This document shows, piece by piece, positions 1 to 10,210 of a stretch of DNA of 64,000 nucleotides. The notes beneath the pieces were generated by a model. The model saw only the letters and a program-made list of their open reading frames with translations. It was not told the DNA's origin and did no database searches. The DNA is from Cheiracanthium punctorium. Taxonomy: Eukaryota > Arthropoda > Arachnida > Araneae > Cheiracanthiidae. A program made the translations under genes and the position numbers. Position 1 is the stretch's first letter. Each line of letters opens with the position of its first letter. The stretch lies in assembly GCA_038373885.1 (NCBI GenBank), contig JAWZYV010019969.1:248001-312000 (forward strand). Reading direction: 5' to 3'.

Positions 1-291
1 GTCATGCGCTTAAAGCAGATTCAAAGTCTTTTTCACTTGTTTCCTTTTTACTTCCTTGTACGTAGTATAAGGAAGTAATGTGATCCCGAAAAATTTTGGG
101 GGCCAAATTTCGACATAAAAACCGATTTTGACTACCTTTAAATTGAATTTTAAAATTTTTTTCGATGCATCTCATCGTAGGCTAGCATGCACGATCATAT
201 TAACGCGTCTGCAACTCATTTTGACCAGTGGCGAGTCTACTGTGGCCAGTTTTTCCATGCCGTCTGTACGTACGTACGTACGTATGTATGT

Positions 292-815
292 AACTCGCAT
301 ATCTCAAAAACTATTGGTCGTAGAATGTTGAGATTTGATATTTAGGATTGTTCTATGATCTAGTTGTGCACCTCCCCTTTTGGTGGCAATCGAATGGATA
401 GTTTATGTACAGGACCGCCCAAAAGATTCGAAATACATTACGCTCTATGGGCCGAAATTCATTAAACTCGCCTAACTCAAAAGCTATTAGGCGTAGAATG
501 TCGAAACTTCATATTTTGGATAGTTGTAACATCTAGTTGTGCACCTCCCCTTTTGGTGGCAGTCGAATGGATAGTTTATGTACAGGACCGCCCAAAAGAT
601 TCGAAATACATTACGCTCTATGGGCCGAAATTCATTAAACTGGCATATCTCAAAAACTGTTAGGCGTTGAATGTTGAAACTTTATATTTAAGATTGTTGT
701 AACATCTAGTTGTGCACCTCCCCTTTCGGTTCCATTCGACTGAATAGTTTATCTACAGGACCGCCCAAGAGATTCGAAATACATTACGCTCTATGGGCCG
801 AAATTCATCAAAGCG
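292..815 (+). repeat. 173-bp tandem repeat, 3 copies
   Basis: The phrase AACTCGCAT...CTCAAAAACTATT recurs at 292, 465 and 638, an exact 173-bp spacing twice. Each unit carries GTTGTGCACCTCCCC and a TACAGGACCGCCCAA module. Diverged units follow at about 1125-1265 and 1566-1720. The same family appears in the opposite orientation at 33891-34500, also with a period near 173 bp. Confidence 0.9.
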
Positions 816-1070
816 TTTTTTAGAGGTATTGGGCTATTTCAAACGACTCAGAAGTGATATATGCTGTAAAGAGTTAGAAAATGAATTTCTCTATTAAAAA
901 AAGTGCCTTTATCATTTATAGTTCTGCTACAGGAACACTCAAAAGATTTCCAATACATTACGGTCAATAGCAATTTTAGGGGCATTCATCCATTTCAAGC
1001 ACAATACCGTCCTACCACATAAGTTAGGTAATGGTCCGACCACGGTCACGTGCCTCCCTCAAGAACTATG

Positions 1071-1100
1071 CCAAAAGTCGCCAAGCTTGGCGACTTTTGG
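1071..1100. repeat. Perfect 30-bp palindrome
   Basis: CCAAAAGTCGCCAAG is followed directly by its exact reverse complement, with no spacer. It lies in the same repeat as the TTGGCGA-rich tandem units downstream and shares their GTCGCCAA core. Confidence 0.9.
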
Positions 1101-1295
1101 TGTACGTGTGTGCATATTTAACTCTCAAATCTCAAAAACTATTATGAAATTTCATATATAAGAATGTTGTAACATCTAGTTGTGCATCTCGATTTTTGGT
1201 TCCAATCTACTGGAGAGTTTATTTACAGGACCACCGAAAAGAATTTCAGTACCTTAATGTCTATGGACATCTTCATTATAACACAACTGTAGACA

Positions 1296-1556
1296 GTCAT
1301 TGTTTGGTACATGCCCAAAAACTCGCCGTCTGTCCTCGACCTTGGCGAGTTTTGGCGAAATATCGCCAAATTTGGCGATAGTCAGTCATTTGGTCCATGC
1401 CCAAAGTATCGCCATTTGTCATCGTTCTTGGCGAGTTTTGGCGAAATATCGCCAAATTTGGCGATAATCTGTCATTGTTTGGTTTATGCTTAAAATCTTG
1501 CCAAATGTCGTCGACATTGACGAGTTTCGCCGAAATATCGCCAAATTTGGCGCCAA
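1296..1556 (+). repeat. About 87-bp tandem repeat with TTGGCGA palindromes, 3 copies
   Basis: Units start with GTCATT at 1296, 1385 and 1471 (spacings 89 and 86). Each contains TTTTGGCGAAATATCGCCAA, a dyad built from TTGGCGA and its complement. More diverged TTTGGCGA/TCGCCAAA words lie at about 1800-1900, and similar short words recur at 60820-60960. Confidence 0.85.
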
Positions 1557-2279
1557 AAATTATTTCCTATTTTGTATAACTCTAAAACTTTAACCCGTAG
1601 ATTTTTTTAACTTTGTATTTAGAACTATTGTAATATCTAACTGTTTTCAATATCTTTTTTGACAGCAATCGACTGAGAATTTATTTACATGGTGAGCCAA
1701 ATGACTTTGAATACATTGAGGTGTATAGATGCATTCAATTCATTGAAGGTCTGTGCTCACTGACTACTTTGGCTATCCCCAAAATCTCGCTGACTATCTC
1801 AAGTTTGTCGGCTTTTGGTGAAATATCGCCAAATAAAGTGTCAGAAGGAAATCTTTCAAATTGAACTCAGCTTGGCGATATCGAAATATTTGGCTAGAAA
1901 TTGCTAAACCTTACTATTATTGATATTTTATCTCTTTCAAACAAATAAGTTTAGAGGAAGTGCGTCGAAAATATTTTTGATCTAATGGACGTGCAAGGAA
2001 GTCATGTGTTGGACACATCAGATTTTTTTAGTAATAGTGTCATGGTTGCTTGAAAAAAGCAGTTACCACTAGAAATTTTCAAATATCAAGGACTTAAAAA
2101 TATCAAACTAGAAATCCATGTAGAGAGGAAATGATCTACTATCGTAGCAAACCTACTCTTTATAACAAATGCAGGGTGTGTTACAATTCGTTTTAGGGTT
2201 TGGAAGGCATATTAAAAAATATGCTATTACCAATACAGCAATGAAATCGTCTTTTCTGGAGCAAGAAACATTACAATTT

Positions 2280-2402
2280 CGTTTCATAAATAACGAGCTT
2301 CACCGTCGTTCTATTGTATAAGGTTCTGACGATGACAATCGCCTTCTACCGTGGCCACCTCGCTCTCCGGACCTAACGATATATTATCTTGTGTCTAGTT
2401 AA
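2280..2402 (+). pseudogene. Mariner-like transposase fragment
   Basis: One frame reads DDDNRLLPWPPRSPDLT just before a stop. WPPRSPDLTP followed by a D and FLWG is the usual context of the third catalytic residue in a mariner-like transposase family. Here the residues after DLT have decayed to IYYLVSS and an in-frame stop precedes the block. Only about 40 codons are recognisable, and no terminal inverted repeat was found. This is an isolated, old fragment of a DDE-type DNA transposase with no functional capacity. Confidence 0.65.
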
Positions 2403-3890
2403 ACTTTCACTTGTTTATTTATTTATTTTTTTTTTTTTTTCATGTTAGTTTGGAAATGACAAAGAAAGTATTGAAATATGTTCTTCGCGATGTAAATAAC
2501 GTTTCTCTGGTGTCATATTTTATTCCATAAAGTTATTAGATTTATTTACTTCATATATCTTCGGAATACGGTTTTTCGTTGTGTGTGTATATGAAGACAC
2601 TGAGATAATCTTTAGACGCAAACAATTGTTTTTACTCGCTAGGGCGCGACAGAAAGAAATAAAGATTTTGTGTGTACGAAAGATACCGACAAAATATTGA
2701 ACAAAATTCTTCAGTTTGCGTAAAAGGTTTATCTGATTTTTAAAATTATTTTCATTTCTACTCTTCTGGTGGGTACTTTTTTTCTGTAGAAAAACAGTTC
2801 TAAATGCTTTCTGGATAAATCACTAAAAGGAGATAATTTTTTAGCTTATTCTAAAAACCACACGTAAATTTCATGCACATAGACAAATGTTATATAAATA
2901 TTATAATTAAGACAATAAAAGACAAAGACAATTAAAGGCAGAACATTTTTATAAGAGATATTTATAACTCAATGGCGTAAAACATTATTTCCTTTGGCTT
3001 ATGCATTAATATTAATAGTAGTCCATGTAAATTGCCAAGGGAAGTTTAAAAATAAACAGCGACTTACATTTACAGAACACTAGATATCAGGATGTCGGTT
3101 ATATACTCGCTAAAAAGCGTTTTGTTGAATTTAACAATAATTTTCATTAAAGAGTTTGGTACCTTCGTTTGCTGATTTAACAACAGTTTGTTTGATTCAA
3201 CCGAAGAGATTTAACAAAACGCCCTTTTGAGTCGACAAAAGGTTTTTGGGAGAAATAACAGGGGAAAGGTTTTGGGGAGACAATTTTTTTAATTTTTAAT
3301 TTAGTGCCGGTTGATATTCGAGCTTTTGCTATAGTAATAAATCTGAAACTACACACTGAAACACGTTGTAAATCTGAAGTCTGTCCATACATGAAACATA
3401 AGCCAGACTATTCCGTTAAAAATATCACTAAGCAGTAAGTTTGGGTTGATTTCTACTTTAATCCGGCCCCCCCCACCCTTACACTCACACACACACTCGC
3501 CAAACTGAAAAGCGCCAGTCGTTGGAAAGCATCTTAGGCATCCTAGTTTCAAAGATCCCAAAGGAATGAGATGAAAAGGGACGTGAACAAATTAGCGATA
3601 AATGCACCAATTAAGGAATTTGAAGACAGTTATTGAAAATATACATTAACTGACAATAAAAGAAAAATTAAAAAAATAATGTTGTGCTTACATGTTGTTC
3701 TGAACGCCATTTTAATTTTAAATTCAAGCAATATTCTTCTGTTAGGCTGCTTCATGAATACAAAAAATCGTCATGGTAGCTGCACATATGCATTTATCGT
3801 TACCTTGGGGAGAGTGGGGGGGGGGGGTGTTAAAGTGGGAATCAACCGTAAGTTTCTATAACACATTTTTCCATTAAGCTGCAGCCTTCG
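2403..3890. other. Intergenic, no gene seen
   Basis: AT-rich sequence with a poly-T run at about 2425-2440, a C-rich run followed by (CA)n at about 3464-3496, and a G run at about 3808-3818. Short open frames have no recognisable product. Confidence 0.6.
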
Positions 3891-3894
3891 GTTT

Positions 3895-4095
3895 CACAAA
3901 AATAAGCGAACTAGATAGTAGTCCTGGACCTAAATACAGTTCATTGGGAAGGTTTGAGTAGGGAATTTATTTTTCAAGAATGTTTTAAAGGTGCCTTAGA
4001 AAGTATTTCGGGTTGGGTGGACATCCGCCTCGTGGTATATTTTCTGGCTTTGGCGTCATCAAAAATGCCGGCTGCTTGATCACAGAATTGCTCAC
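3895..4095 (+). repeat. Dispersed repeat, copy 1 (inverted copy at 18115-18300)
   Basis: Shared blocks in inverted orientation include TAGTAGTCCTGGACC, CTTGAAAAATAA-like, AAGGTGCCTTAGA and GGGTGGACATCC. The copy at 18115-18300 reads as the reverse complement with substitutions. No coding sequence. Class unknown. Confidence 0.65.
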
Positions 4096-4274
4096 ATCTA
4101 ATTTAATACTTTACGGATTAGCATAAAAATTGAATCAATATGCTGTAATTACTATTTGTAAGGTGAAAATGACAATGTTTATTAACTGTTGCTATAAATT
4201 AATAAACAACAATTTTCTTGATTTCTCTTACAGTTTACTATTACTACATAAAAATGAATGAAAAAAAAATATAA

Positions 4275-4810
4275 TCTTATACATAAAAATGAAATTCTGT
4301 TTGTTTGTTTGTTTGTTTGTGGATTTGATTCGTATACAAATCCACAAAAATGGACCTATCGGCCTGAAATTTAGCACAGATATGTAAAATAATATAGAAT
4401 AAATCATAGTCCACTTTAAAACTTTGAAAGTCCACCCGTTCCCGGAATTTAAGAGATTTTTTAAGCTCTTCACGCAAAAATCTCTCCGTAATTGTAACCC
4501 CTGTAGTGAAAAAAGTGTGAAATAAGGATCGTGGTTGCCATGTGTGGCAATTTTGCCGAATAAAATGTCGTTCGTATACTAATCCACAAAAATGAACCTA
4601 TCGGCCTGAAATTTAGCACAGATATGTAAAATAATATAGAATAAATCGTAGTCCACTTTAAAACTTTGAAAGTCTACCCGTTCCCGGAATTTAAGAGATT
4701 TTTTATGCTCTTCACGCAAAAAGCTTTCCGTAATTGTAACCCCTGTAGTGAAAAAAGTGTGAAATAAGGATCGCGGTTGCCATGTGTGGCGATTTTGCCG
4801 AATAAAATGT
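4275..4810 (+). mobile_element. Helitron-like 5' end with a 242-bp tandem duplication
   Basis: Begins A|TCTTATACATAAAAATGAAA then (GTTT)n, the usual start of arthropod non-autonomous Helitrons (5' TC after an A). A block starting TTCGTATAC at 4329 repeats at 4571, a 242-bp period with few changes, covering a CCACCCGTTCCCGG motif and a GTGTGAAATAAGGATCG motif. No CTAG end with a terminal hairpin was found, so the 3' end is missing or diverged. A weaker relative of the unit lies near 36360-36500. Confidence 0.6.
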
Positions 4811-5553
4811 TTTAAATTCTCAAAGTAAAAATAAAAGAATAATAATGATTTTTTTTTTTTTGTTAGTTTATATTCGTAAGGTTATTTTTTTAAAAATTAT
4901 AATATCGTGTGCATGGGAAATCAGAGCAGGAATGTAATGCTTTACACGCAAAACAATAAGAATTGAAGATTTCCGAGGCTAATAGGTAAATTATTTTAGT
5001 TTGGCGAAAAAATAAAATGGCTCAAATGCCGATTTTGTGAAAGTGAGTTCTAGCGGTTTGCACAAATTTCGGCTTGGCGCAATTTATTGAGAGCTTAAGG
5101 AAATAGATTTTTGAAAACAAGTGCAAAGGTTTTATTAGAATACAGCGTTAAATTTTAATGATCCGTGAAGAAATAATGCAGTTATTAAGGGATTTCAATT
5201 GATCTATCTCCAGAATTCTCGCCAAATGAGTACATTGATTTAAGTTGGGGGAATTCCGCCAAATATCAGAAAATTGAAATCTTCTCATTTAGTACATCGG
5301 AGTAATGATGAATAAAACACGTTATAGTTGATAATTTTAAAAAATTCGGCTGTATTAAGGGATTCAACTTTTCAAATGAAGGCTTGCTTTACTTTTTCGC
5401 GGTCGAACCATTTCCCATATATTATTGCTGCTAAGTCAATGCTTCGAATGATTTCCTGAAAAAACGCTTGCAAAATGGCGTATGTTGGCACTTTGGCGAG
5501 GCTTAGATTTGAAACTGGATTTTATTTGAGACTGGGATATATAATGACACTGG
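4811..5553. other. Intergenic, nothing recognised
   Basis: AT-rich with a short poly-T run near 4850-4860. I see no conserved protein, repeat end or RNA structure. Confidence 0.5.
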
Positions 5554-6611
5554 TTATAGATAAAAATGAATGTTGGTATGAGTGTATGAGGTTGAAAAAC
5601 TCCAGCACCGTTGAGCACCGTTGCACCATGAAATTTGGTTCACCTAAGTCTTTTATCATGGAGAAGCTTTTTATGCTATCCGTTTTCCTCTAACTTGCCA
5701 CAAGGTGGCGCAGCAGAACGTCGAATTCTATTCCGTTTAGCCGTTTGCTATGCGAATATCGTCCAACCGATTTCGATGAAATTTGGTACACGCGAATATT
5801 AGAACACGGAGAATATTTTTCACTATCCATTTTGCTGTAACTTGCCGCTAAATGGCGCTGAAAAGCATCAACTTCTATACCGTTCGACCGATCGGCATAA
5901 AATTTTTTATACTTACACATTTGAGCACGAAGAATATATTCTAACTGCGTTCCTTTTGATGTTACTCACCACTAGATGACACTGCAATGCATTATTATTT
6001 TAAATCGCCACTAGATGACGCTGCAGCAGGCCAAATTCTTGACCATTCAAACGGTCGCTATGAAAATCAGTATACATAGGTATTTGAACAATGAGAATAT
6101 TTTGGCGTTATCCATTTTGCTATAACTCGCCACTTGACGGCGCTGTAGCAAATCATTACTTTATTGAACCACTGGATGGCCCTGCAGTGTATCACTTCTT
6201 GACTGTGCAAATGATCGCTATGAAAATAGGTATACATAGATATTTGAACACGGGGAAGAGTTTGGCGCTATCCATTTTCTTATAACTTGCCACTAAATGT
6301 CGCGTCAACACATGAACTTCAGGACTGTCCAGCCGATAGTCATGAAAATTCGTATACATCGATATCTGAATGCGAAAAATATTTTCGCCGTATCCGTTTT
6401 GCTAAAACTCGCCACTAGATTGCGCTACGCCGCATGGCCTTCTGCACCGTACAAACGATTGCCTTGCAATTCGGTATGCATGATTATTGGACACAATATA
6501 ACGCGATATCCACTTTGCTATATCTGTTTATTACAATGAATAGTAATCACCACAAATCGTAATATCAAAAAGTCCATTCATTCCCGTGCGAAGAACGGGT
6601 ACTTCAGCTAG
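5554..6611 (+). mobile_element. Non-autonomous Helitron, copy A
   Basis: Starts TTATAGATAAAAATGAATG and ends with a hairpin (CCCGT/ACGGG, 6583-6599), then TACTTCAG and CTAG at 6608-6611, the Helitron 3' layout. The inside has no transposase. It is a run of minisatellite-like units, each with a 'tatccattttgctataactcgccac' type phrase, a GCCACTAGATGRCGCTGCAG-like word and a 'gctatgaaaat..gtatacat' phrase. The expected 5' TC is GG here, so the left boundary is approximate. It is followed without a gap by copy B. Confidence 0.8.
6583..6611 (+). other. Helitron A 3' terminal hairpin and CTAG end
   Basis: 5-bp stem CCCGT/ACGGG, 8 nt, then CTAG at 6608-6611. The same structure is found at 7839-7867 in copy B. 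Confidence 0.85.
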
Positions 6612-7867
6612 TTATATATAAAAATGAAAGTTGGTATGTGTTTATGAGGTTGAAAAACTCCAGCACCGTTGAGCACCGTTGCACGATGAAATTTGGTTCA
6701 CCTAAGTATTTTATGATGGAGAAGGTTTTTATGCTATCCGTTTTCCTTGACTTGCCACTTGGTGCCGCAGCACAACGTTGAATTCTATTCCGTTTAGCCG
6801 TTTGCTATTCGAATATCGTCCAACCGATTTCGATGAAATTTGGTACACGCGAATATTAGAACACTGAGAATATTTTTCACTATCCATTTTGCTGTAACTT
6901 GCCGCTAAATGGCGCTGCAAAGCATCAACTTCTATACCGTTCGACCGGTCGGCATAAAATTTTTTATACTTACACATTTGAGCACGAAGAATATATTCTA
7001 ACTGCGTTCCTTTTGATGCTACTCACCACTAGATGACACTGCAATGCATTATTATTTTAACTCGCCACTAGATGACGCTGCAGCAGGCCAAATTCTTGAC
7101 CATTCAAACGGTCGCTATGAAAATCAGTATACATAGCTATTTGAACAATGAGAATATTTTGGCGTTATCCATTTTGCTATAACTCGCCACTTGACGGCGC
7201 TGTAGCAAATCATTACTTTAATTAACTACTAGATGGCCCTGCAGTGTATCACTTCTTGACTGTGCAAATGATCGTTATGAAAATTGGTATACATAGATAG
7301 TTGAACACGGTCGCTATGAAAATCAATATACATAGCTATTTGAACAGTGAGAATATTTTGGCGTTATCCATTTTGCTATAACTTGCCACTTGACGGCGCT
7401 GTAGCAAATCATTACTTTATTGAACCACTAGATGGCTCTGCAGTGTATCACTTCTTGACTGTGCAAATAATCGCTATTAAAATAGGTATACGTAGATATT
7501 TGAACACGGGGAAGAGTTTGGCGCTATCCATTTTTCTATAACTTACCACTAGATGTCGCGTCAACACATGAACTTCAGGACTGTCCAGCCGATAGTCATG
7601 AAAATTCGTATACATCGATATCTGAATGCGAAAAATATTTTCGCCGTATCCGTTTTGCTAAAACTCGCCCCTAGATTGCGCTACGCCGCATGGCCTTCTG
7701 CACCGTACAAAAGATTGCCTTGCAATTCGGTATGCATGATTATTGGACACAATATAAAGCGATATCCACTTTGCTATATCTGTTTATTACAATGAATAGT
7801 AATCACCACAAATCGTAATATCAAAAAGTCCATTCATTCCCGTGCGAAGAACGGGTACTTCAGCTAG
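6612..7867 (+). mobile_element. Non-autonomous Helitron, copy B, in tandem with A
   Basis: Starts TTATATATAAAAATGAAAG at the base after copy A's CTAG and ends with the same hairpin (7839-7855) and CTAG (7864-7867), followed by T. It is closely similar to copy A along its length. The about 198-bp excess matches an internal duplication: CGGTCGCTATGAAAATCA starts at 7109 and again at 7308 (199 bp apart). No coding capacity. Head-to-tail tandem copies are a known product of rolling-circle Helitron replication. Confidence 0.8.
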
Positions 7868-7919
7868 TACATTATAAAAAGGATTGTTGCATATTGAATC
7901 TAACCCCTTACTATTACAC

Positions 7920-9325
7920 TTACAGAAAGATCATCAGTTTCCTTCAATTGCCCTATAAATACTGGAGGATTCGGAGCATTTTAAAATCAGTTGGATATTT
8001 CTGTAAGCATTGGCGTAACTGGGTAGGCTCTTTCAATATTTCTAGGATGTGCTAAATCCCGCTCTAGGGGCTCCATCTCTTATTCTTGCAACATAAAATC
8101 TAATTTTTCTAAGGTAGACCAAATTTAGTCTATGTTTGGATTAGCCCACACTAATCCCTGCACATTTACGTCAATGTTTGCACTAAGTCATCTTCCATTA
8201 CATCAAAACCAAAATCACACGGATCTAAGCCAACAACCACATCAAAATTTCTACCGGAGTTGCTAAAAGCATGTATAAAAACATGACCCGAACAAATCCT
8301 CTTAGTACTTCTTCTTGTAGGTGGTAAAACTTGTCTATCTTTGCATGATAGTACAGATTGAATGGAAGCTTATCCAAAGATGAATTTCTCATGATGACCC
8401 CTTGCAAGATGACCCTTTTCGTAATAACTGCTCTTAAGTATTCTTCTGCAGGTTTAAGACATTATTCGTCCCAGTCAGATGTTACGCAAGAGTGTTTCAA
8501 ATACGCCATAGACGGACAATGTATAGCTGCTTTTTAGTGTAAAACTTACTGTTGTAATCTGATACAGATAGTGCATGAATGGCTAGAAGCAAAGATTATA
8601 CGTTGTGGCCCATTTTTTGCTGAATATCATGAACAGACAAAAATTACGTGGAATCTCCAACTGCAGTTCGCAACCAAAGTGCCTGAACACCAACTCGATG
8701 CAAAGTTTCCTAACTAAATAAGCTAATACTACGATGTCAGTGTCAGCACTAACGAGAACTATTACCACATGGTCTTTAAGTTAAAGAAGCTATCACTGTT
8801 TTGGCAATGAACATTTGCAAGATCAGTTAGCTCTTTGATGATCCCCAGAAACTGCTGAGTTGGATAGGCAACGGACCATCATGAGACATATGAGCAATAT
8901 ATATAACAATGTTACTACCTTGTGTCTGCACTCTCTTAGGATTTTTCGGTGATAATATTTGATAACTGTCAAAAACATAATCAGTTCTTCCACAGTTCTT
9001 TGTGATGACCCCAATGTATGGCGAAAATACAGAAATTGCTCCACCAAAGATATTTTCTTTTCATTTTTCATAATTTTTTGCATGGAATTCGTGACATCCA
9101 CTATAAAAAAAGTCTTCTCATGAGAATCCAACACGTTTTCGTCCTTGGTGTTGCCATAAGATGTTTCTAATTCTTCTAATGCCCTTTTCTTAAGGCTCTG
9201 CCAATAATTCCTATTCATCAAACAGTGATTAGTTTTCAGACAAATCATACCAAAAAAAAGCTCTTGTATATTATATGCGCGACCGTGAGCTATTTGTATC
9301 ATACGGTAAGATAAACTGTTGGAGC
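7920..9325 (-). pseudogene. C-terminal half of a decayed invertebrate repetitive gene (SADTD motif)
   Basis: Read on the minus strand, scattered frames give blocks in the order expected of a large repetitive protein I know from many invertebrate genomes. HEKTFFIVDVTNSMQKIM lies near 9080-9130, VLVSADTDIVVLAYLV near 8700-8768, DFGFDVMEDDLVQTLT near 8160-8220 and ILCCKNKR near 8075-8100. The acidic SADTD block resembles the metal-binding strand of PIN/FEN-like nucleases, but no activity is established. Stops and frameshifts separate the blocks, so it is dead. A block of the same family that would lie upstream in the protein is at 17500-17965 on the same strand. Identification is from remembered family motifs, not a search. 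Confidence 0.55.
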
Positions 9326-9329
9326 GCTT

Positions 9330-9760
9330 TTTGCAGTGCCGGATTAACAATATAGCAGATGTAGCAAATGCTACGGGCCCCGCGCTTTTGGGGGCCCTGC
9401 GCCTTTACCTTGAAAGATTTCGTCTTTCCCCCTCAAGATCTAGCTTTTTTGACACTTTCCAACAAGGTAGAAAAGTGTTTAAGATTTCGGTTTGTCTGTC
9501 TGTCCGTCCTTGTTATAACTCGCGTCAATAGGCATCGATATCTACAAAATTTATATATGTTATTCTTATCTGCAGTACCATGTACCCAAATATGTGAACT
9601 TCGTCACGGGATCTATGTAGCATTTATAGATTTTTTCTACAGGAGCACTCAAAATAGTCCCAATACATTGCGCTCTATTGGAAGTTATTCTATAAAGCGT
9701 ATCATCCTACTAACTACAAGGGCTGAACAAATGAAAAGGTACGAAACGACACGGTGGGTA
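9330..9760 (+). repeat. Composite dispersed repeat
   Basis: The left part (9335-9420) opens CAGTGCCGGATTAA and includes GTAGCAAATGCTACGGGCCC, shared with the inverted-repeat arms at 12968-13111 and 16407-16550. The right part (9447-9710) begins GACACTTTCCAACAAGG and has a TGTCTGTCTGTCC run, AAATTTATATATGTTATTC and CTACAGGAGCACTCAAAAT. A reverse-strand relative lies at 33060-33392. The open frames here run through repeat sequence. Confidence 0.65.
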
Positions 9761-9796
9761 CAAATGTAGACTTTATTCAAAATATCAAATGATTGC

Positions 9797-10210
9797 CATA
9801 TTAAAACGATATTAATGGACTATGTCATTTTATCTCTCATCTATCGTGTATTTCACCTGGTAACCCTATTTTGAAATTTTTAGGATTGTAACCTATTTAT
9901 AGAAAAATACATGTGATGCACATTCTACAGCTTAGTAAACATTGTAACAATAGATTAAAGCTGTTGTGAACTAATAGTATTTAAATAAACGGATGAAATT
10001 TTTAAACAATCATTTTATCAAATAAATGCAACCTTATGGAGCTTATAGAAATCGGTGGTTTACGTAACACATACTACCATTTTCAGCGGACATTTATTCT
10101 TACTTTTATGTCGCGTTTACGTAACGTATTTTCGTGTCTCATTTTTATGTCACATTTTCAAAAGGGAGTGAGAGATAAAATGACATAGTCATTAATATAT
10201 TTAATGTGGC
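9797..10210 (+). mobile_element. MITE with GACTATGTCATTTTATCTCT inverted ends, copy 1
   Basis: GACTATGTCATTTTATCTCT at 9818 is matched by its reverse complement ending at 10190. Similarity of the two ends continues outward through ATTAAT to GCCAYATTAAA, so the element is a little longer than the core. The interior is non-coding. A second copy lies inside a Helitron at 49133-49510. Superfamily not assigned because the target duplication is not clear. Confidence 0.75.

Larger units (their letters stand above)
35..2030 (+). repeat. Long dispersed repeat (about 2 kb) with internal tandem units
   Basis: Sequence between two CTTCCTT/AAGGAAGT-type ends. It opens with an inverted repeat at 48-61/65-78 (TTACTTCCTTGTAC against GTATAAGGAAGTAA, one mismatch, 3-nt loop). 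It continues with a TACG microsatellite at about 267-291, a 173-bp tandem block, a 30-bp palindrome and an about 87-bp tandem block, and ends near the AAGGAAGTCATGTG at about 1996. No coding potential is visible: the short open frames run through repeat units. The family resembles a repeat I remember from arthropod, perhaps spider, genomes; the exact family is not identified. Confidence 0.6.

Noticed and set aside
5554..7867. CRISPR-like array
   Set aside because: Units are long, irregular and bounded by Helitron ends, and the genome is eukaryotic.
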